From Lithodes maja (lineage: Eukaryota > Arthropoda > Malacostraca > Decapoda > Lithodidae), in contig JBAKBP010010426.1 of the NCBI GenBank assembly GCA_037953745.1, positions 1-64,000 of the forward strand: 64,000 nucleotides of DNA, read 5' to 3'. Made by a program: the position numbers and the translations under genes. The notes below the pieces were generated by a model. It ran no database searches, was not told the origin of the DNA, and saw only the letters and a program-made list of their open reading frames with translations. Shown piece after piece: positions 23,771 to 34,683 of this stretch; position 1 is the stretch's first letter, and each line of letters opens with the position of its first letter.

Positions 23771-25495
23771 AACAATTTCTCTTCCTCGTCTTTCCCTCCC
23801 CTTTTCCACTCTGATGGCACAACCATCACTTCTTCCTCTGACAAAGCTAAACTCTTCGCTCAAACTTTTGCTAGAAACTCCACCTTGGATGATTCCGGTG
23901 CTATTCCTCCCTCTCCGCCATCCTCTCTCTTGCTTATGCCTAATATCCTAATCTCTTCTAAAGATGTACTTTCTACCCTCTCTGGGCTTAACACTAATAA
24001 GGCGTACGGTCCGGACGGTGTTCCTCCTGTTGTTCTCAAAAACTGTGCTTCCGTGCTGACTCCCTGCCTAGGCAAACTCTTTCGTCTCTGTCTATCCTCT
24101 AACGTCTTCCCTTCATGCTGGAAGTTTGCTCACATTCAACCTGTCCCAAAGAAGGGTGACCGCTCTCAACCCTCCAACTATCGTCCAATTGCTCTTATCT
24201 CTTGTCTTTCTAAAGTTTTTGAAACTATTCTTGCTTCCAAATTTCTTAAGCATTTCTCTTCTCATAATCTGCTCTCAGATCGCCAGTATGGCTTCCTTAA
24301 GGGTCGCTCTACTGGTGATCTTCTTTCATATCTTACTAACTCTTGGTCATCCTCCTTTCGGGACTTCGGTGAGACTTTTTCTATTGCACTAGACATATCG
24401 AAAGCCTTCGATAGAGTCTGGCATAAATCTTTAATTTCTAAACTACCCTCCTTCGGTTTCTATCCCTCCATCTGTGCCTTTGTCTCTAATTTCCTTTCCG
24501 GCCGTTCCATAGCTGCGGTTGTGGACGGCCATTGTTCACTTCCTCACCCTATAAACTCCGGTGTTCCTCAGGGCTCTGTCCTATCTCCTATTCTCTTTCT
24601 AATTTTTATAAATGATCTCCTTAACTGTACCTTAATTCCCATCCATTCATACGCAGACGACTCAACCTTACACTACTCCATTAGTTTTTCAGAACGCCCC
24701 AGCCAGCAATCCCTCAACGACAAACGTAATGAAGCCATAGAACTCTTAAATTCTGATCTAAATACTATTTCCAATTGGGGCAGAGAAAACCTTGTTAACT
24801 TTAATGCTTCCAAAACCCAATTTCTCCATCTATCTACCCGTCAGGATCTCCCAGCGGACTATCCCTTATTCTTCAACAATACAAAAATCAACCCTTCATC
24901 TTCTCTCAATATTCTTGGTGTCTCTTTTTCTTCTGCTCTCATTTGGAAGGACCATATTACCAGTCTTGCTAAGGCAGCCTCCCAGAAGCTGGGTGTGCTC
25001 AACCGCCTTAGGGGGTTCTTTTCCCCTGCACAGCTTCTTGCTCTGTACAGGGGCATAGTGCGCCCTTGTATTGAGTATTGTTCACATGTGTGGGGAGGTT
25101 CCTCTCACACCGCTCTCCTAGACAAAGTTGAAAGGAAGGCCTTTCGTATCATTAACTCCCGTCCACTCACCAACTCTCTGCAATCTCTCTGTCTCCGCCG
25201 CAATGTTGCATCTCTCTCGCTATTCTATCGCTACTATAATAATCAGTGTTCCTCAGAGCTATCCCAGTGCATACCACCTCCTTTACGTAGGGCACGTGGT
25301 ACCCGTCTTGCAACTCAATCCCACCCCTACTCTGTGCAACTCTCCAACCCAAGAGTGAAACGTTACTCTCAAACTTTCTTCTACTCAACATCTGAGCTCT
25401 GGAACTCTCTCCCAGAATCAGTCTTTCCCTCTTCCTATGACTTAAATTGCTTCAAACTCCGTGTGTCCAGGCATTTTGGCTCGAACGTCCCTTGA
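23771..25495 (+). pseudogene. Jockey-like ORF2 part 2: reverse transcriptase
   Basis: This is the RT domain and C-terminal region, open from about 23771 to the stop at 25493-25495. In order: LNTNKAYGPDGVPPVVLK near 23986, YRPIALISCLSKVFE near 24180, the A block IALDISKAFDRVWHKSL near 24385, GVPQGSVLSPILF near 24560, the catalytic YADD near 24650, NASKTQFLHLS near 24801, and LNILGVSFS near 24907. A long C-terminal region follows, with RPCIEYCSHVWG and FYRYYNNQCSSEL. All catalytic aspartates are present. With the endonuclease part, ORF2 would be about 980 residues, a normal length. One frameshift separates the halves, so this copy is probably just inactivated. Confidence 0.88.
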
Positions 25496-25604
25496 TTTTG
25501 GCCCTGTCACTCTTTCAACTATGGGGGAGGCACTCGCTATAGGCAGTTATGCCTTTTGCCTCCCTCAATCACATAGAAAAAAAAACAAAAAAAAAAAAAA
25601 AGTT
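25496..25604 (+). other. Jockey-like LINE 3' UTR and poly(A)
   Basis: A short 3' UTR (TTTTGGCCCTGTCACTC to TCCCTCAATCACATAG) followed by A-rich sequence interrupted by one C. The same block marks the 3' end of all four truncated copies. Confidence 0.85.
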
Positions 25605-25769
25605 CGCCCACAGAAAGCAAGTACACAAGCATTCAGAAGCAGCAATCAGTCTTCACAATCAATGGCTTCACCTCAGATGTTATACTTCCGGACAAGATCT
25701 CTTCATATCAACATTTGGGATAAAGACCAACCAGGTTTGTCATTTCAAAGGGTCCAAAGACCTTGATGT
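25605..25769. other. Unassigned spacer
   Basis: Nothing was recognised. Confidence 0.4.
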
Positions 25770-26240
25770 ACTCTCTCTAACAAACTTCTTCCATTCCTTC
25801 CTGTCATTTGCTAATTCTTTCGTATCAACCATTCCCTGTTCACGTTTTGACACACATTCTGACAACATATCATACCATCATCCTCTCGGCTTTCCACGCT
25901 TTCTTCTTCCTTCCACTACACTGACATACTGTAGATCCATTTAACTAGTCTTTCTTCAGGCATTCTTGTCAGGTGACCATACCATCTGAGAACACTTTAT
26001 TCAACCTTTTGCAAATCCATTTCAACTGCTCTTACTCATGACATTTCATTTGTATACCATACCAGGGTTTCACATCCATGCATTAATGTCAGCACCAACA
26101 CACCCTCATGTAATCCTTTCACTGGTTCCATACTCAGGTTTGTGCTACTAAACAAAGCTTTCGTTGCTTCAGCTACCTTTCCTCCTTCAATTATTCTTAT
26201 TTCTACTTCTCTTGTATAGCTCTGATATGGTTTCATATGT
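25770..26240 (-). pseudogene. RTE-like LINE C-terminal relic
   Basis: Minus-strand translation gives blocks typical of the RTE C-terminal region: MEPVKGLHEGVLVLTLMHGC, then RAVEMDLQKV and RWYGHLTRMPEERL across stops. It differs from the three RTE families elsewhere in the window and is heavily decayed. Confidence 0.6.
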
Positions 26241-26392
26241 GATCCACCGCCTCCACCGCTTATATTTGTTGTGCTTTCAAAACATAAGAAAGTCGTTCCC
26301 TATTGTTGATGTTCAAGGATTCTTTCATTGTACTAATTTTACATGTACATTATATTATGTATATGACAAACTCAAGCTCAACTGATGTTTAA
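26241..26392. other. Spacer ending in TTAA
   Basis: Unassigned. TTAA at 26389-26392 is the flank of the following element. Confidence 0.4.
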
Positions 26393-26870
26393 CACCTTAT
26401 TGGCGGGCTAGGCAGTTTATTTATATGTACCGCCCAGCGGGGTGCTTTTAGCCAAAATAGGGCTGTTTACGTGATCATTTTCATACCTAAATAAGACCCA
26501 GAGCGTAAAACAAGCATCTATCCCTGAAAGGGCATAAACAGAGCTTTCCAATGACACCACAACGATCCTTGTATGACCGCTAGTTTTCGTGCAACAACCG
26601 CGCAACAAGAGTGCAAAAACCATGTAATTCGGTACTTTCCCCATACATTTCAGTATGTAGCGAGTGTGAGAGGGTGGAGGAGGGTGGGATTCGTGTCAGT
26701 AGGCCCGCCGCGGTGGTCTGGAGCAGTCATACGCTCGCTACTCTCCTGCCACCACTTGTCTCTCTCTCTCAGCAACATTACGTGCTGAAATTGCCACACG
26801 ACATGTCGCGCGCCGCCACATAGTCCAAATTTATTTAACTCGACTTATGTTGCGCGCCGCCAATAGAGGG
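26393..26870. mobile_element. piggyBac-type MITE, 478 bp
   Basis: It is flanked by TTAA at 26389-26392 and 26871-26874. The right end GCGCGCCGCCAATAGAGGG is the inverse of CCCTCTATTGGCGGCG; the left end CACCTTATTGGCGGG is a weaker match. Internal blocks (ATCCCTGAAAGGG, GAGCTTTCCAATGACACC) recur inverted in the copy at 30494-30970. It carries no transposase. Confidence 0.7.
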
Positions 26871-26936
26871 TTAAGGAACTAGTAGGGGAAGAAAATGCTT
26901 TTATACATCAGGAATTCCAGGTTTATTTAGATTATG

Positions 26937-28620
26937 TCTATCTATCTATCTATATGCTCAGGCCCAATCCCCATTTTGGGGGTAGCCGACTCAAGACAGA
27001 GCAAGAACAGGGAAAACACAAAAACAACATAAAACAACAAATAAACACAGATAAAAAGCACAAACTCACACACATCCAGGTCACCCAGGAGAAGACCCAG
27101 AGACCAGGGTCACCAAGGTCGCTCCAGCACTCCCCCGGTCCCCGACCACCTGGAGAGGTTCCGATCTCGGCAGGCAGACATGCAGCGGAGCCAAAGCCAC
27201 AAGCCCTCCCACCACACTTCCAGGCGCACCCTTCATATTAATCGTCTCCCCGGGCCAGGCGCCTGATGGACCATTATCTACTCCAATTTGCGCCCGACCC
27301 CTTACTCCAAATGACCACGTGTTCACTCAACTATTCACAAGCATTCTCCATTCACTCCTGTCCACCACCACTTCCTCTGCCTGATCTATAGTCATTCCTC
27401 TATCATCCAAAGCCTTTCTTACACAGTCTCTCCATCTCAATGGGGGTCTTCCTGCCCTTCTATCTCCCCTTGTACCTGACTCACATATTCTCTTTCTAAG
27501 CCTGTCATCTCCCATTCGTTCAACATGATCATACCAGCTCAGCACCCTTCTGTCCACTCTGGCTGACAAATGTTCCTGCTGCCCCACTCTCCTACGTATC
27601 TCTTCATTCCTCAATCTGTCTTTACGAGTAACTCCACACATACTCCTCAAGCAGCTCATCTCCATCACATCCAGCCCTCTTTTCTCCTTTTTCTTCAGAG
27701 CCCATGTCTCAGCCCCATACATCACTGTTGGCACAACAATTCCTTGATACAGTGCACTTTTTACTTTCACTCCGAGATTTCTCGTCTTCCACATACTTCC
27801 CATTGCTCCGAAAACCTTCCTTCCTTCACACACTCTCTGTTTTACCTCCACTTCCATACCTCCACTCCTGCTTATCGTTCCTCCTAGATATTTAAAACAC
27901 TCTACTTGTTCCAATATTTCCCCATCCAGCCTCACATCTAGATTCACCCTATGCTCTCCCCTATTACACACCATTACTTTACTTTTATTGACGTTCACCT
28001 TCAGTTTCCTCCTTCCACAAACCACACCAAACTCTTTGACTACCCGCTGCAGTTTCTCATCAGAATCCGCCACCAATGCTGTGTCATCAGCGAACAGCAA
28101 CTGATTCAACTCCCAATCTCTACCATTCTTTCCTACTAAACCCAATCCTCTTCCCATAGTTCTCCTTTTCACCTCCCTCACCACACCATCCATAAACATA
28201 TTAAACAGCCATGGTGACATTACACAACCCTGTCGCAAACCTACCTTTACCTCAAACCATTCACTCAACTCACCATTTCCTACTCTCACACATGCTCTGC
28301 TCCCTTCATAAAAACTCTTAACTGCTTCTAACAAATTTCCTCCTATTTCATAAATCCTTAACACCTTCCACATTGCTTCACGGTCCACACGATCATACGC
28401 TTTTTCCAAGTCCATAAAAGCCCAAAATATTTCCTTATGCTTCTCTAAATACTTCTCGCATAACTGTCTTACTGCAAACATCTGATCCACGCACCCTCTT
28501 CCCCTCCTAAAACTGCACTGTTCTTCTCCTATTGCAACTTCCGTACACCTTATTATCCTCTCTATCAACACCCTGCCATACAGCTTTCCAACCACTGACA
28601 ATAAACTAATACCTCTATAA
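26937..28620 (-). mobile_element. RTE-type LINE family 2, 5'-truncated copy
   Basis: The minus-strand LINE covers RT to the 3' end. The 3' UTR (about 26955-27326) ends in a GATA-type tail, seen on the plus strand as TCTATCTATCTATCTA at 26937. The last 500 bases recur almost unchanged on the plus strand at 34684-35207. The 5' truncation is near 28620, so the endonuclease is missing. Confidence 0.88.
27327..28601 (-). CDS. RTE-type reverse transcriptase, 5'-truncated ORF
   Basis: An open frame of 424 residues covers the RT and the C-terminal tail of an RTE-like ORF2. Motifs in order: GEEQCSFRRGRGCVDQMF (residues 25-42), AFMDLEKAYDRVD with the first catalytic Asp at 64, RQGCVMSPWLF (123-133), catalytic FADD (170-173), KVNVNKSKVMV and FKYLGG. 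The R-rich C-terminal block typical of RTE elements follows (LSWYDHVERMGDDRL, GRPPLRWRDCVRKALDD). No stop or shift interrupts it. It lacks the endonuclease and natural N-terminus, so it is not an autonomous element, and the ATG at 28601 is probably an internal methionine. The intact frame points to a recent insertion. Confidence 0.88.
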   Translation of the reverse strand: MSVVGKLYGRVLIERIIRCTEVAIGEEQCSFRRGRGCVDQMFAVRQLCEKYLEKHKEIFWAFMDLEKAYDRVDREAMWKVLRIYEIGGNLLEAVKSFYEGSRACVRVGNGELSEWFEVKVGLRQGCVMSPWLFNMFMDGVVREVKRRTMGRGLGLVGKNGRDWELNQLLFADDTALVADSDEKLQRVVKEFGVVCGRRKLKVNVNKSKVMVCNRGEHRVNLDVRLDGEILEQVECFKYLGGTISRSGGMEVEVKQRVCEGRKVFGAMGSMWKTRNLGVKVKSALYQGIVVPTVMYGAETWALKKKEKRGLDVMEMSCLRSMCGVTRKDRLRNEEIRRRVGQQEHLSARVDRRVLSWYDHVERMGDDRLRKRICESGTRGDRRAGRPPLRWRDCVRKALDDRGMTIDQAEEVVVDRSEWRMLVNS

Positions 28621-29049
28621 CTTGAACCTTTTAGATTATGGATAACCTAAAATACATAGGGAATTATATGATTGACACATCAATGATACCGGCAATTAAC
28701 ACTACTGGCTCTAATTTATCTAAAATGTGTATTCACATTATATACCATCTTACTAAAAAAACATTCTACAATGAACAATTATTTGGAACTGTGTAAGAGA
28801 ATCAATAGAATTGCCAGCTAGCCAGGTTATGGCGACTTTAAAAGTTCACCATATATATATATATATACGCTATTGACATGGATAAGTAGAGTGTTATTCG
28901 GAATAATCCATTGTGAGGGGACTATTACGAAAGGACAAAATGCTTTGTAGTATATGATCTATGGGATAATAATATGAGACACTAAATTTGATATTCATAT
29001 GTGAAGTAAAGTCGGAAATTTATGATTCATATATAAATATGATCATGGT
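28621..29049. other. Unassigned AT-rich DNA
   Basis: A short (TA)n at about 28852-28867. Nothing else was recognised. Confidence 0.4.
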
Positions 29050-31865
29050 GAAAGGGTAGAAGTACATAAATATATACATACAATTTTAAGACTGAGTGCT
29101 CCACACATACGTGCAGTTTCAGTCTCTTGTCCTAATGGCGGCGTTCCTGGCAACCCTGTTAAGGGCTGCTTCACTTGTAAAGTTTTTGGATTTGAGATCG
29201 GCATGCATAGTCCGATCCCAGGCCTTCCTCGGTCCACTCCTTGGTGCAGCTCCCTCCACAATCACAGACCTGCATTTTTTCACCCAATTTTGTTCATCCA
29301 TTCTCTCCACATGTCCATACCATCCCAGTCTACTTGTACGCATCACCTCGCTAATATTTCTTATACCTAAATGTATCCTCAGCTCATCATTTGTTATTAT
29401 ATCCTGCAGCCTGGCCCCACACATCCATCTCATCATTCTCATCTCATTACGTTCCATTCTGTTGACATCCTCTACTTTAACGGCCCATGTTTCTGAGGCA
29501 TACGTCATTGCACTTCTAACACATGAGGTATACACCTTTCCCTTCAGGGGGAGAGGCATTCTTTTCATGGTCAGAATTGGCAGAAGTTCTCTGAACTTCC
29601 CCCAGCCACATCTAATTCTAGCGACAGTGGCAGCCTCGGCCCCACCACCGGCAGAGATGGTATCTCCTAGGTAACAGAACTTGTCCACCAGCTCCAATGA
29701 CTCATTTCCAAAATTCACAGCCACAGGATCATCACTTAACACAAGCTCGCCTTTGCACACTACGCACTCAAATTTCTCTATTTCTGACTTATCCTTCAGC
29801 AGGGGTCCTTTTATTATACTACAGCGCTTACTCCCATGATGCACCCAACATCGACAGAAGCTACATCAAATCGAGTTAGCCCCAACAACCTTTCCACACA
29901 CTGCACATGGGTATGCACCGCTCTTTTCCACATTGCTTGGTCTCAATCTACAATGCATAACCTTGGTTTTGTTAATATTGACTCTTAAACCTTTGCTCGC
30001 CATGCCCTCTCTCCATCTTCTGAATTTGGCCTTAGCATCTTGCATATTGTCAGCTGTTAGGACTAAATTGTATGCATAAAACAGTTCCAACGGGAGTTCG
30101 CCTATAAAAACTTTAGACAGTGCCTCCAAGACCATAATAAAGAGGAGGGGACTTAACACTGAACCCTGATGAACTCCAACACGGACTGTGAACTCATCAT
30201 TCAGTACACCTTTCATCCTCATCGCTGTTCGCGAATCCTCATACATCTTCATTATCACACGCACCAGCCACTCTTCCACACAACGTTTCCTCATAGCCCA
30301 CTGCACAACATCTCTAGGCACCCTGTCAAAGGCTTTCTCCAGGTCTACAAACACAAAGTAAAGATCCTGCCTTTTAGTAAGTATCTTTCCTGTATCTGCC
30401 TGACTATGAAGATAGCATCAGTTGTACCACGTCCTGGCATAAAACCAAACTGCATATCATCAATGGAGATGCTTTGCCTGATCAAACCCTTAACCCCTCT
30501 TTGGCGGCACCCGGCTATAGTCGGACAAGAGAACCCCAACCTAAAGAGCGGAGCCCGGCTATAGTAGCGTGCAATTTTGAGCACATAATGTGCTCTGAGA
30601 GAGAGCCGAGCGGTGGGAGGAACGTAGCTCGGTTCTGACCGGTCGGCACGGGTTCCGCGCGACAACTGAGGCCCCCTCCACACTCATCCATACTCACTAC
30701 CTCACTACACATGGAATTATGTAAGGAAATTACCGTATTTTAGGGATTTTTCCTTCGTCTTGCACGATCGTTGCAAGAGAACGCGTGGTCGTAGAAGGAT
30801 GGTTCTGGTGTCATTGGAAAGCTCAATTATCGCCCTTTCAGGGATACATAATTGTATTACGCTCTGGCTCTTGTTTATGCATGAAAAAGAGCACGGAAAT
30901 AAGCTCGTTTAGGGTAAAGCCCCCAGCTTGGCAGGTAGTAGAAGTTACCGACCTAGCCGCTCGTAAAGGGTAAAAGACTCTCTCACAGACCTTCATTATT
31001 TGGTCAAGCATTCTCAGGCCCTTATAATTACCTCTATCTAGCGCATCCCCCTTTCCTTTGTATATATTTACTACTACACTTCTATGCCAATCCTCGGCGA
31101 TTTTCTCATCTTTAATAATGGTGTTTATCAACTCAGTGACTAAGTTGATACCAGTCTCCCCTGAGACTTTTATCATCTCAGCGACAATGTCAGAGCACCC
31201 TGGAGATTTACCGTCCTTCATTTTATTGACTGCGTCGCTCACTACAGCTGGTGCTATCAAAGGAGGGGTCCAGATATTGTTTTTTTTTATACTAAGCTAT
31301 TCCTTATCCTATTCAAACTCTACATTTAGCAATCGTTCATAGTGTGTCTTCCATGCTTCTCTGATTTCATTTTCTGCATACACAATCTTCCCATTATCGT
31401 TTCTAACACACTGTCCACCTATAATATCCCTACTGTCATTTTTAACTCGCCTAGCTAGGTTGAAGATCCCATTGGGATTTTCAGTGTTACACACTTGTTC
31501 GAGGACCAGGTCCTTAATGCCTTTCTAAGCATTGTAAATAACTATTTTGCCAGTTAGTTTAGCTGCCTGGTATTCCTCCTTGCTGCCTCCCTTCTTCCAT
31601 GTTGTGTAGCATCTCCTTCTCTCTTTCACAGCACGTTCCACCACCAGATCTTATTCCTGGGGTGACCCTTTGTTTTCCCACAGATTTTGTCAGTGGCAGC
31701 GAGAAGGCTATGCTTAAGCAAATTCCATTGACTATTTACATCGCTAGGCCTAGCTTCCTTATTTCTATTAATTTCCTCCAGTTCACTATGAAACCTATCC
31801 CTAAGTTCCTTGTTCTTCAGCAGCCACACTTTCCTTTTGGGCATGTATACCTTCTTGATATAATT
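29050..31865 (-). pseudogene. RTE-like LINE family 3, decayed, with MITE insertion
   Basis: The minus-strand LINE is readable in pieces. The linker region is at 31865-31626 (YMPKRKVWLLKNKELRDRF) and 31494-31309. RT thumb/finger blocks are at 31260-30975 (MKDGKSPGCSDIVAEMIK, GNYKGLRMLDQIMKV), then the MITE at 30494-30970. After it come MQFGFMPGRGTTDAIFIVRQ, MFVDLEKAFDRVPRD and VHQGSVLSPLLF. The catalytic box reads YAYN where YADD is expected, so the enzyme is dead at its active site. A cysteine cluster (YPCAVCGKVVGANS, then a broken C/H stretch near 29820) sits between RT and the C-terminal region at 29844-29119 (LGDTISAGGGAEAATVARIR, WYGHVERMDEQNW). Several shifts and stops are present. Confidence 0.82.
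30494..30970 (-). mobile_element. piggyBac-type MITE inside the RTE-like relic
   Basis: Left flank TTAA at 30490-30493 with CCCCTCTTTGGCGGC; right end GCCGCTCGTAAAGGG followed by TAAA, a likely decayed TTAA. It is the same family as 26393-26870 but in the opposite orientation (TGTCATTGGAAAGCTC and CCCTTTCAGGGAT recur inverted). The RTE-like protein homology breaks off on one side and resumes on the other. Confidence 0.75.
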
Positions 31866-31869
31866 ATAT

Positions 31870-31872
31870 ACA

Positions 31873-31911
<39 letters not shown>
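31870..31911. repeat. (TA)n microsatellite
   Basis: A TA tract at the 5' truncation point of the RTE-like relic. Confidence 0.9.
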
Positions 31912-31912
<1 letters not shown>

Positions 31913-32611
31913 TGCATGGTGACATATCAGACACTTAATATTATTTGTAAATATACACTAACTGCTTCATACCACCAGGCGATATCATTCATTTTAGGAA
32001 TACACCAACTGAAGCTATAGGATAACAGGTGCTGTATTATCTTTATATAAATATTTTCGAGTTGCATACTGCCTAGATCTATGTTCTGATCTTGTTCACG
32101 CACTTTTCCAAATGTTGTGTTTGTTTAAATTTGATATAGTGCGGTATAAATATATTTTATCGTTAAACTTACTTAGATATTTAATACTATTTGCAGCAAT
32201 ATCAAGCTTACCGTGTTCCATAAAGCAACTATTTCTGCCATCCAAGCAATATTTAGATTTTGATGTATTATATATTCCAGTTAGATAGAACTATGACCCA
32301 AGAGGTAATGTATTGTATTTTTCAGGAAGCAGAGGGTATGAATTTGATACAGTTCACTGTCAGGTCTCGAATGAGGCAAAACTGTAATTTATATAGCGAA
32401 TATCCTAAGTTCCCATGTATGATTATACTAAATAAAATGTCACTGTTCCACAGAACAAGACTTCCTGTTGTTTGTTTCTAAAATATAAGATTTCTGAAGA
32501 GGTGTCTTCAATAGGCGCCACAGAAGCCGCAAGACCGACATAGTTTGTCCAATTCTGTTGATGGATGTTAAGTGTACATTCATATAATCTTGCCAGGTCC
32601 CATCAATGTAA
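31912..32611. other. Unassigned AT-rich DNA
   Basis: No gene or repeat was recognised. Confidence 0.4.
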
Positions 32612-32615
32612 TTAA

Positions 32616-32842
32616 CCCTTTCACGCCTATGACGCGATTTTGAGGCGATTGGGGATACTTTAAAGCCTTTGTCACCATCAGGGGTATATAGAAACCTTTA
32701 GTTTAGTTACTTCAACCTCTGCAGTTGTCTTTGTGTTAGCTGTGGGCAGAAAACTAATTTTAGAGAGGTAATTATAAGAGTGAGAGAACTCTATTTCTTA
32801 TTGCTAATCTGGCAAAATCTGTGTCATAAAAGCGGGAAAGGG
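32616..32842. mobile_element. piggyBac-type MITE, 227 bp
   Basis: A perfect TTAA lies at both flanks (32612-32615 and 32843-32846). The ends CCCTTTCACGCCTATGAC and GTCATAAAAGCGGGAAAGGG are inverted near-matches. No coding. Confidence 0.8.
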
Positions 32843-32846
32843 TTAA

Positions 32847-32914
32847 ATATCTTCACAATTTCTACCTGTTGATATTGGATGGGGTCTTTGAGCAAATTTG
32901 AGCTTTTGTATGTA
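32847..32914. other. Short spacer
   Basis: Nothing was recognised. Confidence 0.3.
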
Positions 32915-33499
32915 TGTACGTATGTACTCAGGCAAACACCTCACAGAACAGGAACAATACAACACAACATAAAAAACACACAAATTCACACACATCTAGG
33001 TCACCTAGGAGAAGACCCAAAGACTAAGGATCACTAAGGGCCTTCAGCACTCTCCTGGTACCAGACCTCCCGGAGAGGTTCCGGTCTCAGCAGGCAGCCA
33101 TGAGGCAGAACCATACCACAATACCTGCCCACCTCACACCCAGGCATGTCCCTTCATATACACCGGCTCCCCGGGCCAGGCGTCTGGTGGACTATTATCT
33201 AGTCCAACTGGCGCCCGAACCTCTCTCCGAACGATCGAGTCTTCACTCATCTATTCACAAGCATTCTTCATTCATTCCTATTCATTACCACTTATCTTGC
33301 CTGTTCTACAATCATCCCTCTACCTTCCAACACTTGTAATACACCATTGCTCCTTCTCAACCAAGGTCTTCCTCTCCCTCTACATCCCCTTGTATCTGCC
33401 TCATATACTCTCTTTGTAAGCCTTTCATCTCCCATTCGCTCAACATGTCCATACCAGAACAACACCCTTCTATCCACTCTGGCCGACAAAGGTTCCTGC
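32915..33499 (-). pseudogene. RTE family 2, minus-strand 3' fragment
   Basis: This is a 3' UTR plus the end of the C-terminal region (LSARVDRRVLFWYGHVERMG). It meets the oppositely oriented fragment at 33504 head to head. Its tail is TATGTATGTACGTATGTA-like rather than GATA. Confidence 0.8.
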
Positions 33500-33503
33500 T
33501 GGA

Positions 33504-34203
33504 GTGACTCGTAGAGACATATTGAGGAATGAAGAGATACGTAGGAGAGTGGGGCAACAGGAATATTTGTCGGCCAGAGTGCACAAAAGGGTGCTGAGCT
33601 TGTATGGACATGGTGAGCGAATGGAAGATGAAAGGCAAACAAAGAGAATATGCGAGTCAGATACAAGGGGAGATAGAGGGGTAGGAAGACCTCCATTGAG
33701 ATGAAGAAACTGTGTAGGATAAGCGTTGGAAGATATAGGAATTACTATAGATCAGGCAGGAGAAGTGGTAATAAATAGGAATGAATGGCGAATGCTAGTG
33801 AATAGATGAGTGTAAACATGGTCGTTTGGGAGACGGGGTCAGGTGCCAGTTGGACTAGATAATAGTCCGTCAGGAGCCTTGCCCGGGGAGCCGGTACTTA
33901 TGAAGGGTATGCCTGGATGAATGGTGGGTGGGCATTTCTGCCTGTGGAAACCGGAGCCTCTCCGGGAGATCAGGGACCTGGGAATTTTAGCTGGGGACAC
34001 CAAATGGGCCTGGGGCTCTAGGTTTTTCTTCTTGGTGACCTAAATGTGTGTGAATTTGTGTTTTATTTTTATTTATTTATTTTAAGGTTGTGTTCTGTTG
34101 TCCTTGTTCGGGCTCTGTCTCGAGTCTGCCACCCTCAAAACAATCAATCAATCAAACATAAATAAATAAAACAAAATGTACCAGAGTATATAGATAGATA
34201 GAT
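33504..34203 (+). pseudogene. RTE family 2, plus-strand 3' fragment
   Basis: Covers VTRRDILRNEEIRRRVGQQE through the 3' UTR to the tail ATAGATAGATAGATA at 34190-34203. Both this and the neighbouring fragment cover the same C-terminal stretch, so they are two copies in inverted arrangement rather than one twin-primed insertion. Confidence 0.82.
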
Positions 34204-34683
34204 ATATTCTAACATGTACGCATCTGTATTGCATGAACTGTACGAAATGGGTGTTCAACATATAACAAATTGATTATAGTAAAACTGGTGCACATAATTA
34301 GATTATTAACGTGAAGCTCCACCAATCTGGCATTCATTGAAGAACGCATTTTGCTTCAGTGTTCAAAATCACTTATGGCTCTCTAAATGATACACCCAAC
34401 TATTATAGCACACTAACTATATGTACTAGTTTTGTTACAGTCTACGTCTTTAATATGGCACACGAGAGAGAGAGAGAGAGAGAGAGTATATTATAGTAGA
34501 AGAGTAAAGTAAGAAGACGTGTGAGGACCAGGGGAATACACTGGAATCACATTAGAGTAGCGAGGGAGTCCAGGCAGGTGGGGTGGAAATCAGAAATAAT
34601 TATGGACACCAACATGTTGCAAAATATCGTACTTATTTTGTTCATAAGGATAATCATTACAATTCAATTAGTAAGGTAAGTAC
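34204..34683. other. Unassigned DNA with a (GA)n tract
   Basis: A GA dinucleotide run at about 34463-34487. Nothing else was recognised. Confidence 0.5.

Larger units (their letters stand above)
22180..25604 (+). mobile_element. Nearly full-length Jockey-like LINE
   Basis: The element comprises a 5' region (about 22180-22540), one ORF2 split by a single frameshift, a 3' UTR of about 80 bases and an A-rich tail (25577-25602). It is the source-type copy for the truncated fragments at 8836, 10998, 18402 and 53573. The 5' boundary is approximate. A short cysteine-containing piece near 22276 (TCNMCGEIVG) could be an ORF1 remnant, but no complete ORF1 is visible. The clade label (Jockey/I group) is inferred from the ORF2 sequence style and poly(A) tail. 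Confidence 0.8.
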
